Part shown: positions 10,529 to 22,377 of the stretch, in pieces | Position numbering within the stretch: the first letter of the stretch is position 1 | Layout: each line of letters starts with the position of its first letter | NCBI GenBank assembly: GCA_950106755.1 | Contig: OX467091.1 | Coordinates: forward strand, 24,693,538 to 24,757,537 | Length of the DNA: 64,000 nt | Direction of reading: 5' to 3' | Origin: Climacium dendroides | Lineage: Eukaryota > Streptophyta > Bryopsida > Hypnales > Climaciaceae | Notes under the pieces: generated by a model | Database searches by the model: none | Told to the model about the DNA's origin: nothing | What the model saw: the letters and a program-made list of their open reading frames with translations, nothing else | Position numbers and translations under genes: made by a program

Positions 10529-11337
10529 GTTAATGAAACACATGTCAGTGAAAACTTGTGTGTTGTAATACTATGTTACTTCAAATATGGAAAAAAGTAT
10601 GAGATGTCTATTAATTTCCTCATTGGCTGTAGACAGCTCACTATGTCGAGAGGTGGAGTTCGGCTCATCATGTATTCGACAGCCACGACTCAATCTACAA
10701 TGGATTTTTCAATCATGGACATAGATGATAGTGTTGTTGATAGTCCTCCCAATGGTGGAAGCCGCTCAAAATTAATGCACTCTCCGTCTCCTTTGAAGTC
10801 CCGTCCATAGTCAATGTCCCCACAAGATGGCTTTAGAATGAATTTTGAGGTGCAGAGAAAACTCTACAACAAAGAAATGAGTGAACTAGTAGTTGTAGAG
10901 GTGTGTTTTTTACAGTCTTTGTCTACTCAATCCTATTTGTTTTTGAGGTTTCTATTAGTATGTTTTTTGGATGAATGTCTAATAAAATTTCTCGTGGCAG
11001 GTGTAGGACACAATACCCATGTGTATTGCCACTAGTAACAATATTATTAAGGATGTAGGTCTCATAAAACATGTAGAACGTCGTTCAATATCTGAAGACA
11101 TATTGCCTCCTCGGCCTTCTCCGTCTTGGTTGGGCAATGCCAAACGGCAATGCAAGACACATGATGGATTGCCGCCACTTTATTTTGTTCATCATCCATG
11201 GGACGCTTGGGAACGGAAGTCCTTGAAGAAACAAAGGCGAGAAGTTGTTTGCCAAAGATTTGCAAGTAGCAATGGATATAGTCGAGGGCCTGAGCTATTG
11301 AAAGCAATGGAGATGTTGAAAAGCAGGTCACATTTGT
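10529..11337 (+). pseudogene. Unassigned broken coding segments after the phosphatase-like domain
   Basis: After a GATTGCAG acceptor at 10528, a frame reads an acidic Ser-rich stretch (FSIMDIDDSVVDSPPNGGS), TAG at 10808, then FRMNFEVQRKLYNKEMSELV and a probable donor near 10900. A second frame (about 11040-11337) reads IIKDVGLIKHVERRSISED, a proline-rich PPRPSP part and a basic helix WERKSLKKQRREVV. It stops being coherent where the MITE at 11339 begins, so that insertion may truncate it. I recognise no family. Confidence 0.35.
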
Positions 11338-11338
11338 A

Positions 11339-11491
11339 CACTAGTAGAAAAAAGGGGTATAAATTACTTGTCTTTTATGACTACACCGACAACAATGACT
11401 GCAAAATAGTCATTTTGAAGTAACTGTGCAGTCATTGTTGTTGATGTAGTCATAAAAGACAAGTAATTTATACCCTCTTTTTCTACTAGTG
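11339..11491. mobile_element. 153-bp CACTA-like MITE, foldback type
   Basis: It begins CACTAGTAGAAAAAAGGGGT and ends in CTTTTTCTACTAGTG, with a perfect 3-bp target duplication GTA (11336-11338 and 11492-11494). The arms pair over about 65 bp (TATAAATTACTTGTCTTTTA and its complement), leaving a very short loop. The first bases are close to those of the larger CACTA elements at 11745 and 14378. Confidence 0.92.
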
Positions 11492-11744
11492 GTAGTATAC
11501 ACATTTAAATCATGGGAAAAATTGTTATTCCTCCATTATAGTGGAGGTAGAGAAATCCAATATTAAGATGTAGTGACTGAGAACATTCAGTTCTTATTGT
11601 CTTGCTATTTTGTAGCAATGACCTTGATTTCAATTGTTGATAGGAATAGCAGTTGTGAATAGATCCAATCTTGTTAGGGGATCCCATTTTGGTAGGCTCT
11701 ACGAAGAAGAGGAATATAGTATTCATAGGTGATAAAATCATAAA

Positions 11745-13266
11745 CACTAGAAGAAAAAAGGGGGTTCTGCGACTACGCTACGCAACTGGTTTTTCAGTTG
11801 CATCGGACATTTGCGACTGGATTGCAACTAGTGATAATTTGGAATTTTGTAGTCGCAGTGGACACTCTAGAATCTAGGAAACGTTTGTAGCAATACACCT
11901 TGTCTGTGACTCATTTGCAACTTGTTTGCAACTTGTAAATTTGTAGATTATTAAAACACTAGTCTTGATGATTTGTAGATTTCAAAATTCCAAATCTACC
12001 TTTTTCTAGATTTTAGGATTTTAAATCTACTTTTTTTTCTAGATTTCTAAATTTCAGATCTACTTTTTTCAAGATTTTAGAATTTCAAATCTACCTTTTT
12101 CTAGATTTCAAAACTTTTGAACTACCTTCTTCCTAGATTTCAAAAATTCAAAAATTGGTATTTAATAGATTTCATTAGTTTAGGAAACTTTACAATTTTA
12201 TAGATTTTAAAATTTCTTAATTTTCAATTTTTTAAAAATTTCTATTGGTTGTAGAATTTTGTATTCTATAGAATTCTAAATATTGTAGAAATCTACAAAC
12301 TGTAGAAATCTTAGAATTCTACCAACACAATTCATTGCATAAGACAACAATAGCTTACAATTCTTATATGTCCAACTTTAAGGTACTCTTGACAATAGAT
12401 ATGGGACAACTGAGATACTAAAAAATGACTAAGAAGCAACTAAGATATTGAAAAACAACTAAGAAACAACTAATGTATGACTTAACAATGACTAGGAAGC
12501 AACTAAGACAACTAATGTATGACTTAAAAGTGACTAGGAAACAACTAGTTTTACTACTACAAAACTCAATTTTTAGTAGATAAGTGAAACAAATCTATAC
12601 AGTCAAATCAACAAAATAGCTAAATTTTCTAAGAGTGTAAAATGACTAAAAACCAAATGGGCAATTTCATTAAAATGGAGACATTCCATTATTTGGCACT
12701 TTTAACAGTTTAGACTGTGCAATCTGAAATCTATATCCATCCTAGATTTCTAAAATCTATAAAAGTCCTAGATATCTAAAATCTATAAAAGTCCTAGATA
12801 TCTAAAATCTAGATTTTTACTAATTTTTTAAAATCCCGTAGTCTAAAATCTCTAAGAATCCTAGATTTTTGAAATCTATAAATGTTCTAGATGTACATAA
12901 TCTATATTAGTCTTAGATGTCATTTTGCAATTGAAACCCCGCAGATTGAAAAATTGCACAGAGAAATATAGAATGCTACCATTTTAATGAAATTTGCCAT
13001 ACAACTAAAGTACAACTAGAAAGCAACTAGGAAACAACTAGAAAATGACTAAGAAATAACTTTGGTCATTTTATAGTTGCAATTTTTCTCTAGTTGTTTC
13101 CTAGTCATTTTTTCAACTATAGATTGACTGCTTTGCGATAAAAACAATAATATAAAACAATTAAATTAAATTTGGTGCAAATAGAGAGGATTTCAGTCGC
13201 AGGATAGTTGCATAGGACACTAGTCGCAGAACGGCCGGTTGTGGCGGACACGTTTTTCTTCTAGTG
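11745..13266. mobile_element. Non-autonomous CACTA element, 1.52 kb
   Basis: It begins CACTAGAAGAAAAAAGGGGG and ends GACACGTTTTTCTTCTAGTG, with a 3-bp target duplication AAA (11742-11744 and 13267-13269). Both end regions match those of the 6.08-kb element at 14378-20458, including the TGCGACT motifs, GATAATTTGGA and, on the right, GGTGCAAAT and GCGGACACG. The interior is AT-rich, full of variants of TAGATTTCAAAATCTA, and has no coding capacity. It is best read as a deletion derivative moved by a relative of the larger element. Confidence 0.92.
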
Positions 13267-13341
13267 AAAGTATACAACGCTAATATACTTAGGGATAGAA
13301 TGGCACAAGGTCTATAGAAGAAGCTTTTGCATGTTTCTTGA

Positions 13342-13524
13342 GGAGGACTCTTATTGATTGCACTTCACATAATGTGGTGTGTGAGAGTTCATCTCAAGGG
13401 AGATGCAAGAGTTTCGTTCTATGAAAATATTGTGGAGTTTGTAGAACCAAAATGTTCCAGTCTTTAGGAAGGACTCTCATAGATTGCATTTCACACAATG
13501 TGGTGTGTGAGAGTTCATCCCAAA
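13342..13524 (+). repeat. Pair of ~56-bp direct repeats
   Basis: The segment at about 13342-13398 (GGACTCTTATTGATTGCACT, then ACATAATGTGGTGTGTGAGA) recurs at about 13469-13524 with a few changes. Spacing is about 126 bp. The repeats lie downstream of the PIF-type transposase (minus strand) and may belong to the untranslated end of that element. Confidence 0.8.
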
Positions 13525-14689
13525 GAGGGAACAGAGTTTGATTCTATAAATTCCGTGCTTTTCTTCTTTGAGTTTGTTTGTGTTGTTGACCTAAGTCATA
13601 TCCGATAATTGTATAATTAGATGTAATTTGTGAATATTCAATGATACAAATACAAATTCCATACATGTGATTATTTTCTATAAAATGCTGAGTTTTGAAG
13701 AATTATTCTATAGATTCCAGAATTTTTTAATTAAATACATGTTTTGTCTATCATTTCATTTTTTTTTTTGGTATTTGGTAATAAAAAATTCCTTTGATCT
13801 TGTAGTTACAATCACTCTAGAGTCTCCCATTTCATTGGAAAACTCCCAAAATAATGAATATGGTGTTAAAATTAAGCATACTGTAATATGAAGGGGGACA
13901 TTCTCTAGTTGACAATCCATTTGTTTCAAGAGGATCCGCCACCGCAACTTCAACATTCCAAATGCACACTTGACACACATTTGAGAACTAAATTCCAATA
14001 TCCTTGTTGTCAATTGAATCCACCTTTATTGCCCATATAAGGTGTAAACATCCAAGGACAAGGTTGGTAAGTAGCATCTCTAAGTAGAACATATGGATTT
14101 AGTAGTCCTCTCATGCAATATTTTCCTATATGAGATTTAGTAAATAGATTGTAGTCATATATACTACCACACCATCCTATATCATAGTTCTAAAAGCAAC
14201 AAGAATGGTCTACAACCCCTTGTAGTAAAACTGAGTAAAATTCTTTTCTACATTAATAATCTATTGCATGCTCTATAGGAGCAATGATTGGAATATGACT
14301 TCCATCTATTGTTCCGGCAATGTAAGGTATTTCATGTAGAACTTCAAAATGTTTACTTATATCTTGCAATCACGATACACTAGAAGAAATCTGGGGGTTT
14401 TGCGACTGCAGTTAGCAACTAGTTTTAGAGTTGCGTAGGACATTTGCAACTAGGTGATAATTTGGAGCCTGTAGTCGCAGTGAACAAGTTGCACGAGTTG
14501 CAAGAGAGTTGTAAGTGCACGTTGTATCGGACGATTTTCTGTGAAACTTCATCCTGCATATCTTTTGACAAGATACGTATTGCCGAGTGAAACTAATGAA
14601 TTCAATATTCACTGCTCAACTACTTCTTTATAATTAATGTACTTGGTTTAAATTTGAACTTTGCGATTCTTTTCAACTGTAATGTGATG

Positions 14690-15375
14690 GTATGCAACCT
14701 ATGTGCAACTAGTATGCCACTAATTTGCAACCTATATATAATTCATTTACAACGTATATGCAACTAGTATGCGACTCATTTTGCAACTACTATGCAACTA
14801 ATTTTGCAATCTACATCCAACTAGTATGCAACTCATTTTCTAACTTGAATGTAACTAATATTCAACTGTTTTTACAACTAACATCCAACTCTTTTTACAA
14901 CTTGCATACAACTAATATCCAACCCATTGGGCAACCTATATGCATTCAATATGCAACTAGTGTGCAACTCAATTTGCAACCTATATGCAACTACTATGCA
15001 ACTCATTTTGCAACCTACATGCAATCTACATGCAACCCCTTTTGCAACCTATGTGAAACTAGTATGCAACTCCTAAACCTACCTGCAACTACTATGCGAT
15101 TCATTTTGCAATTCTTTTGCAACTCATTTTACAACTCTTTTGCAACTTATATGCAACTACTTCTCAACATTTATATATTATTATTATTTTGCAACACAAG
15201 TGCAACTCATATGCAACTATTGTACAACTAACTCTCAATTTTTTATATATTCCACATGCAACTAATATGTAACTGTTTTTACCATTGATTTAGTACATAA
15301 GTACTATGCAACTACTGTATAACATATATGCAACTAATTTTTACCATTTGCAATCTCTATGCAATTAAAAGAGTG
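14690..15375 (+). repeat. Left subterminal array of (A)TGCAACTNNT motifs
   Basis: About 30 copies of GCAACT or close variants (TGCAACTAGTATGCAACTCA and similar) at roughly 10- to 25-bp spacing. A further array lies internally at 16860-17220. The matching right-end array is in the opposite orientation. An open frame through this array is Asn/Thr/Gln/Cys-rich and is an artefact of the repeat. Confidence 0.85.
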
Positions 15376-15565
15376 ACTAGTTAACTACATAATTAGTTTA
15401 TAGTTTAACTACTACAAGCCAACAGAAACAAAGACAATCATTTTTCACACAAAGCAATAGAAAACACAATAGAGATAGAGACAATCATTGTTCACACAAA
15501 ACAATATAAAACCCATATATTAGATAAATATGTACATTGTTAATCCAAAAAACATAGTTACTAAT

Positions 15566-16710
15566 TCACTTGTCATTACATGCAAGAATGACTATGAATC
15601 GCTCATCCCATATGGTATTAGCTCCTACAACGTCCTTCAACTTTAATTGGTTTCCTACTGGATTAGGATACATCAAGTTCATAAAACCACTTGGCGTATG
15701 TGCAATATCAAGTTTATACCACCCTCGTGGTATAGGCTTCATATGATAAAAATCTTCTCCTCCGATACTAGTGACATATCCAACTGCCACAACTTGCCCA
15801 GGTGTTGCTGGATTTAGAAGGAAAACGTGCTGGCCAATTGAAAACTGTAGTTGTTCACAATACAAAACAAAAAATTAATGAGCAAACATAAATATATATA
15901 TAAATAAATATGTATACATCAACAATTTAGCTAACTTTAATATATAATATATAAACGATGAAATGTAGGGACTACCTTTGAAAATGCCACCTTTGGCCTC
16001 CGTTTAGGCTGAGGTTTGGGTTTAGATTGAACCTTAGTCTGAACCCTCTTCCTCCTCAAGATCTCCTTCTTGACCAAAGGTTTCTACAACATTTAATAAC
16101 AATCATTATAAGTGATTTATCAATATCAAAAGTTATCAAAAAAAATTTAGCTTCAAATTGTTTACTTAGGTAATTGTCCTCACCTCTTGCTCTTTTCCTC
16201 TTAACTGCATTTTTGTGTTAGGATTTTTTGAATTCTTTGATGGTTTAGGAGTAGAGCCATCCAATATTAGTACATCACCGTTGGTTCTATCTTTTCCCTC
16301 ACCTTCATCCTCACCTAGTTCATTGTCCTCAAGACTTTTCTCCACACTCCCAACTTTGTCCTAAGGACCCTTTTCTACACTCCCATCATCAAGGTAGGAT
16401 TGCTGACATCCTAACACCAAGGTAGAATTTCTAGGATTTACAACAATTTCAGGTGGTTCAGTATGGTCAATAGGTTCCACATTAGAGCTCACAATGTTGC
16501 TCTCTAATATAAGGTTACTTGATATAGGATTTGATGTATAGTGTTGCTCTTTGATGCAAGATCCAATGGATTTGATGTAGAATCCGATGGATCAATGATC
16601 CCCTTCTCAATAAACACTGGCTCATTCTCAATAGCCCTAGGCTCATTCTCAGTAGACATTGGCTCATGAATTTGGCCACTACTGTTCCCTTGCAAAAACG
16701 TCATCAACAT
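15566..16710 (-). pseudogene. CACTA accessory-type protein with DUF8039-like C-terminus
   Basis: Read on the minus strand, a first segment (16710 to about 16190) is acidic and Ser/Pro-rich (EGEGKDRTNGDVLILDGSTP, then KPSKNSKNPNTKMQLRGKEQ), with a TAG near 16360. A second exon (about 16083 to 15977) is bounded by TTGTAG and GTAGTC splice signals and is rich in Lys, Arg and Pro (KPKPQPKRRPK), like a nuclear localisation signal. The last exon (15850 to 15566) carries the domain with HVFLLNP, GQVVAVGYV, WYKLDI, LMYPN, LKLKDV and TIWDE. This layout (basic linker plus C-terminal DUF8039-like domain) fits plant En/Spm-type accessory proteins that bind subterminal repeats. The same domain occurs in the cluster at 5.0-6.05 kb. 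Confidence 0.6.
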
Positions 16711-17220
16711 CTCCTACATTGCTTCAATAGAGCTTTCATATTCCGCTCTGTAGTTGTAAGTATTTCGACTTTGAACTAGTCTAATTCATTTTGTTTACTT
16801 TCCAATGCAATCATTTTAACTTGAAATCCTGAGAACACAACCTTTTGACCACAAACAAACAATGGTTGTAATGGTTAATGTAATATACATAAAATTGTGA
16901 CTACTACTAATCCTACAACTATTTTGCAAGAATTAAACAACTATTAATGATCCTTGCAACTATTATACAACAAGTATACAACTACTTTTAATCCTTACAA
17001 CTAGTTTGTAACTAATATGCAACTACTAGTAATCCTTGCAAATAATATACAACTACTACTAATCCTTTCAACTACTATGCAACTAATGTACAACTACTAC
17101 TAATCTTTTCAACTACTATTAACCTTTGCAACTACAAGGCAACAATAACCTTGCAGATAATATACAACTACTACTAATCCTTTCAACTACTATACAATTA
17201 ATGTACAACAACTACTAATC

Positions 17221-19400
17221 CTATGCCATCAATCTAATTGCCTTCAAATCTAACATTATAACCAGAAACGATGAGAATAGCTAAAATAACTTTTAGAAAC
17301 TCATGTGCAACTTCACAACATGATTGATTAAGCTAATTTATATGTTTTAAAAGAAAAGAGTGCTGAATCTTCAATCTACAATCTCTTGATCTAAAGTGCA
17401 AATGACTGGAATGTCTCGTGAATTGTAAACTACATCCATTAGAACTTCCTCAATTAAGAACCAAATCTCTTTCATCATTATGATTGATACAAAACGAGAA
17501 GACACTCCCTTTTTAAATTAATGACCCAGCTAAGATGTCATTCTCTACAAGCAGATCAAGAAATCTGCCAAAATGAAGAATTGAAGTCCAAACAAAAAGA
17601 AAAGTAAACACTAGAGAGTTGGAATTCAAATCAATACTCAATGTCAGTATGCAAAACCAAGGAAAGAGGAGTCCAACAAATCCGACCTACTTTTGATTTC
17701 CGCATTTGGAATCGAAGTTTACTGATCCTCAAAACTCTCAAATCTAGTTAACCTAGTGTACATGAAATCTTTTTTCTCTCATAAATCATAAACGTACCAC
17801 ACTTAATTGATTGCAACGTCAATTCCTCAATCAAATTTTAGATCTTTAGTCATCACACACAATTGCAAAGTTTCTCGCTTCCTCTTCTTGCATAACTAGA
17901 TAGATCTACATAACAAAATGAATCTAGCTAGAAAGGGGGTGAATAGTGCATTGCAGCTCAAGCCAAAAGAAAAATGGACATAAACAAGGCTACTACAACG
18001 GCTCTAGTAGTTGTCACCATTGTCTTCCATCGCCAGCACGCATAAACTAGGCACTATCCATCAATCCCACCCCAACCAAAACAAATTTGACTTTCTACCA
18101 CGTGAGTGAGAAGAAACAACCAAAAAGTAATGTATATCATGCCCAACAAAGGTGCATGTCCAATAAAAGTGCAGACTGAACACCAAGAATGCTACGACGA
18201 GTACTCCTTTGAATCCGTATGCACACGATCACTCAACCAGCTACCTCTAATTCCAGCTTCAACCAAACGAGCTAGAGAACGCCCTCTTGCACTCAAAACA
18301 ACAAAACAAATAGAGAACGCCCTCTTGCATCCAAAAAAACAAAATAAATACATAACCTCCAAGTTCAACTTCAATCAAAAGAACCAGAGAATACCTTCCT
18401 GCACCAAAAACAACGAGACTAATATATGGCCTCAAGTTCAGCTTCAATTGAAAGAACTAAAAAATGCCCTTTTGAAACAATGAAATAAACACTGATTGAA
18501 AACAAAGTTCAAATTAAGAACACAAGGCAACGGAAAAACATCATCGAGAGACAGCAAACTCTCCTCGCAACTCTAGGGTTTTTGGAAGAAGCACCTCAAA
18601 AATATAAAACTTGCACTTTCTTTACCTTGCAGCACAATCCTTACAACCACAGTTTGGCACTAGAATATCACTAAACTTGCGTTCACTCCAAAAAGAACCA
18701 ATACTAATGTAGCACTAAATTAATATTTCCTCAAGAGTGAACTAATACTAAAGTAACACTAAACTAGCATTAGCTCACTAGTATGGATCACAACAAAGAT
18801 GATAGACAAGAACAGCAAAGCGGCGGCGGCGAGAACACAGCAAAGCAGTAGTGAAGGAGACGGAGAAGATAAACACTAGGTTGCTCTAGTCCACATGTTT
18901 CACCTCATCATCCCCATACATGTCATCTCATCATAGGATGAATGACAAACTAAATAACTTTCATCGACACATGGCACTACTAGAATCCACAGGTGGGTGG
19001 AATGCTGCCACATGTGTACCCTAAAAGTTCAATGGAGTTAATCGAGATTAAAAAATTTATAAGAAAATGTCCATTCTAAGAAAATTGAGGATGACATAGT
19101 TGTCGTGTACAACTTCACAATGCTCAAGTGCTACCTCCACTTTTGCCACTGTGCATTTGGACTAGACAGGTTTGGAGGTGGGGTTTACAGATGGGCGTGT
19201 CGACTGGTGGCTTCTGGTTTAGCTACTCCAGAGGATGTATTTCCGTTACCTACTATTCCATCTTTAGTTGGAGCCATAGAATTATCTGCTTAAAAGAGTG
19301 TCTTAGTAGTTACAAGATATTGAAAGCATTTATGAATTGTAGATGTTTTGTATATGAACTGTAATCATTTGGTATTCAAATTTTAGTTCGTTTTTTTGGA
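17221..19400. other. Interior of the CACTA element without a recognised gene
   Basis: No coding domain was recognised. At 18240-18480 there are about three imperfect tandem copies of a 70-80-bp unit containing CGCCCTCTTGCA and TTCAACTTCAATCAAAAGAA. A short GCGGCGGCGGCG run lies near 18822. The GLDRFGGGVYRWACRLVA frame at 19150-19290 is coherent but too short to assign. Confidence 0.5.
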
Positions 19401-19426
19401 AATGAAGTCATCTTCCAATTGCATCC

Positions 19427-20060
19427 TCATTGTTGTTTACTTGAACTGTAATTGTTTCTATAGTTGCAGTGTACTTGTTTTTTAGTTGCATTGTAGTTGT
19501 TTTCTAGTTGCATTGTAGTTGGTTTGTAGTTGCATAGTAGTTGATTCTTAGTTGCATTGTAGTTGTTTTCTAGTTGCATTGCAGTTGATTTGTAGTTGCA
19601 CTGTAGTAATTTTGAAGTCACATTGCAGTTGTTTTTTAGTTGCATTATAGATGTCTTTTAGTTGCATTGTAATTGTTTTCTAGTTGCATTGTAGTTGAGT
19701 AGTTGTTGCATTGTAATTGTTTTGTAATAGTAGTATGGTGAAATTTCATTTAAACTTATAACTCTTTAGGATCTTTAAAATCTAAACTTGTCTTACATAT
19801 ATGAAATCTACAACAATCCAATTTTTTTATATGGCATGGTTAGAAATCTATATTAATCTTAGATTCATAACATCCACAAGAGTCATAGATGCCTAATATC
19901 TATTTATTTTGTAAATGTTTGTGACAGTGCGAGATTTGAATCGTAATAGTTGCATTGTAGTTGTATAGTTGAAGTGTTTTGTAGTTGCATTGTAGTTGCA
20001 CTACAGCTGTCTGCACTGTAGTTGTTTTGTAGTTGAACTTTGGTCATTTTCAAACTATAT
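19427..20060 (-). repeat. Right subterminal array of AGTTGCATTGTAGTTG motifs
   Basis: Dense copies of TAGTTGCATTGTAGTTGTTT and variants, the inverted form of the left-end GCAACT array. Together the two arrays give the element mirror-image ends, the usual arrangement for CACTA accessory-protein binding sites. A minus-strand open frame here (NYNATKNQLLCNYKPT and similar) is an artefact. Confidence 0.85.
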
Positions 20061-20717
20061 CTGACTACAGTTTTATACGTTGAAGTCCAGGACCATACAT
20101 CAACAACGTTGATAAACTTTGGATGTCGAGTGCTTCACATCCACACTTTTGTTACTCTCTCGTAAAGCTTTCTAGTTGAACTGCAGTCGTTTTTCAAACT
20201 ACATCTGACTACAATTTGATACATTGAAGTTCAGGACCATACATGACGACATTGATGTACTTCGGATGTAAAATGCTTCACATCTACTCTTCTGTTACTT
20301 TCTCATAAAGTTACACATCATTCTACAACTACTTTGCAACTAGAACAAAGTACACGACCAATTTGGTGCAAATATGGAGGGCAACAGTTGTACAATAGTT
20401 GTATAGGACACATAGTTGCATTCCAGTGGGTTGCAGCGGACACGTTTTTCTTCTATTGATAGAAAAGGCCATTGAATGAAGACATCTTTACAAATTTTTT
20501 TAAGAGCACAATAAAATTCTAATACAATTTTATGTATGGTGGATATGCCTACTTTAAAGCTATCAGCTATTATATACAAAGGTGATCCGGATGCTAACCT
20601 TGTAATAGCTATAGCTACTTTCATGTCTACTACAACAACCTTTCTCCTTTTTGAGTCTTTTTTAAAAACGGTAGATGCAAGTTGTTGACACACATAATTG
20701 AAAGTTTCTTTAGACAT

Positions 20718-22377
20718 CCAAAAACGTTATTTGAAGATGGTGTTGTTATAGGATGTCATTAAACTAAAGTCGAAGTATCTAGGGGCTCTATTGTATGATT
20801 AAATCCTTTGTAGCTTTGATCCACTTTTACTCCCTTAAAGGTTTAAATATTGGAAAAGTAGCAAAGCATTTTGATTTGCATTCATAATGACCTCTACATT
20901 AGTAGAAGATATACAAAATAAAAAAATAAAAGATGCACACTCTAAAATGAACATTGCAACAATGTTTCTATGAGAAGGATCCATCTTAGGAAGACAATAG
21001 GAAAACTAAAGCATACATCTTATCAAAGGATCATACAAATAGAAAGAAATAATATTTGTAAAATTGCAACCTACTTTATATATGAATTTTTCTTCACATT
21101 CAATTACCAAGAGAGAAATAGAGAACATTCAAAGCATACTCCAAATTAAAAAATTTCCTTTAAATGTTTTTTTAATTTAATTTTTTAAAATAATATTATT
21201 ATATTATAATTTTAAATATTTACTTAAAATATTCTCCAGAGTATTCTTTAGAGTATTTTTAGAGTATTTTAAAGAATATTTTAAAATTATATTCTATATA
21301 TTTGTACAAATTTATTCCAAAATTTTATTCTATAGTATTTCAAAGAATATTCTAACATTTTAAAAAACATTGAAAAGTAGAATGTGTAGAGTAGAATTTT
21401 AAAATATTATTCAAAGGATTTTTAGAGCTTTGTTAGAATATTTTTGAAATAACTCTTGGTTATTTCTAAAGTATTTTTAGAATATGGTTAGAACATTTGT
21501 ATAATATTTTTGGAATTGTTCTATAGTGATTTTTCATAAAAAATTTTAAAAAACAAGCCTAAGATAAAATACTCATACTCTAAGTTAATGTTTATATGAT
21601 AAAGTTGTATGTTGTGGTAGTTCCATTTTCACTTTGAAGAAGGTAGTTATAAAAAAATGACATGAATGTGTTAAAGTATAATTTCAGTGGATGTCTACTT
21701 CCATGTGTGAAACCATTCTCCGGACAGACAAAACCAAAGATGACATGGTCACATCAAGCCGGACAATCAAGGGCCAAGGAGAACTGACCCCTCGTTGCCA
21801 TGGTTAATTGTGAAAGAAAAAAACTATTTTTTTCATGATTTTTTATATTTCTACACAACCCCTAGCTAATTTGGGGCCGCTGATTGCAAATCTGAATTTA
21901 GAATTTGCAAAAAAATTCATCTGATTGCAAATGAAAAATTCCACAGTGTTTTCCCCAGGGGTAAAACGGGGCAATGAGGTCAGTTCACGCCTGGCCGACA
22001 ATCAAGTGGACGAAGGGTTTCGTCCACAACCACTGGACGTCCTACACTGTACCAACAAGAAAGACGACGGACAGACTCTCTCGTCGGTAGGCCTACCGAA
22101 CGAACGAAAAGACTTCCCGTAACTACATTCGTTCGTTCGTAAAACCCTGCGAAAGAGATCCGAGGATAAGCCAAAGCCCCTCCTGCCTTGCTCCAACAAA
22201 CTCCAAAACCATCCCCACAAAATACTTTTGAGCCACGACAATCACCACCAGATTCAACAGTAATAATGAGCCTTCACTCGTCTTCTCCAAATCCATAGCA
22301 AACTCTCCAACTCCAATTTGCTCTACCAATTTCGCTGCATTTAGAAATTGGTGCTTTGCAAGTGCAGCAGCAGAGTG
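20718..22377. other. AT-rich spacer, then the upstream region of the YchF gene
   Basis: 20718-21900 is AT-rich with repeated ATTTTAGAGTATTTT-like motifs at 21180-21540 and no gene; part may be the remaining end of the PIF element. From about 21940 the composition becomes GC-richer and resembles the promoter and 5' leader of the gene that starts at 22378, with ATTCGTTCGTTCGTAAAACC at 22126 and CT-rich stretches at 22170-22320. I see no strong TATA box. Confidence 0.5.

Larger units (their letters stand above)
14378..20458. mobile_element. CACTA element, 6.08 kb, nested in a PIF/Harbinger transposase
   Basis: The left end is CACTAGAAGAAATCTGGGGG and the right end GACACGTTTTTCTTCTATTG (last motif mutated from TAGTG). 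A 3-bp target duplication ATA flanks it (14375-14377 and 20459-20461). Inside are a plus-orientation array of GCAACT motifs near the left end and an inverted array (AGTTGC) near the right end, as expected for binding sites of the element's accessory protein. One degraded coding region (minus, 15566-16710) is seen. No DDE transposase of the CACTA type was recognised, so it was probably non-autonomous. Confidence 0.92.
13756..20717 (-). pseudogene. PIF/Harbinger transposase, split by a CACTA element
   Basis: The first part (20717 to 20462, minus) reads ETFNYVCQQL, then MKVAIAITRLASGSPLYIIA and a helix-turn-helix-like FKVGISTIHKIVLEF, ending in QWPFL. The frame continues, after the CACTA element and one target copy, at 14374 with LQDISKHFEV, IPYIAGTIDGSHIPI (first catalytic Asp near 14300), VLLQGVVDHSC (second Asp), DIGWCGSIYD, LLRDATYQPCPWMFTPY and MCVKCAFGMLKLRWR near 13965. 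This is the domain order of PIF/Harbinger DDE nucleases. The third acidic residue, normally Glu before the AFG-LK motif, is Lys here. Stops at the joined site (TGA) and after HAIDY also disable it. No terminal repeats or second (Myb-like) ORF of the element were found. Confidence 0.85.

Noticed and set aside
14725..15231. A 168-codon open frame in the CACTA element
   Set aside because: It is a direct translation of the GCAACT repeat array and contains no domain.
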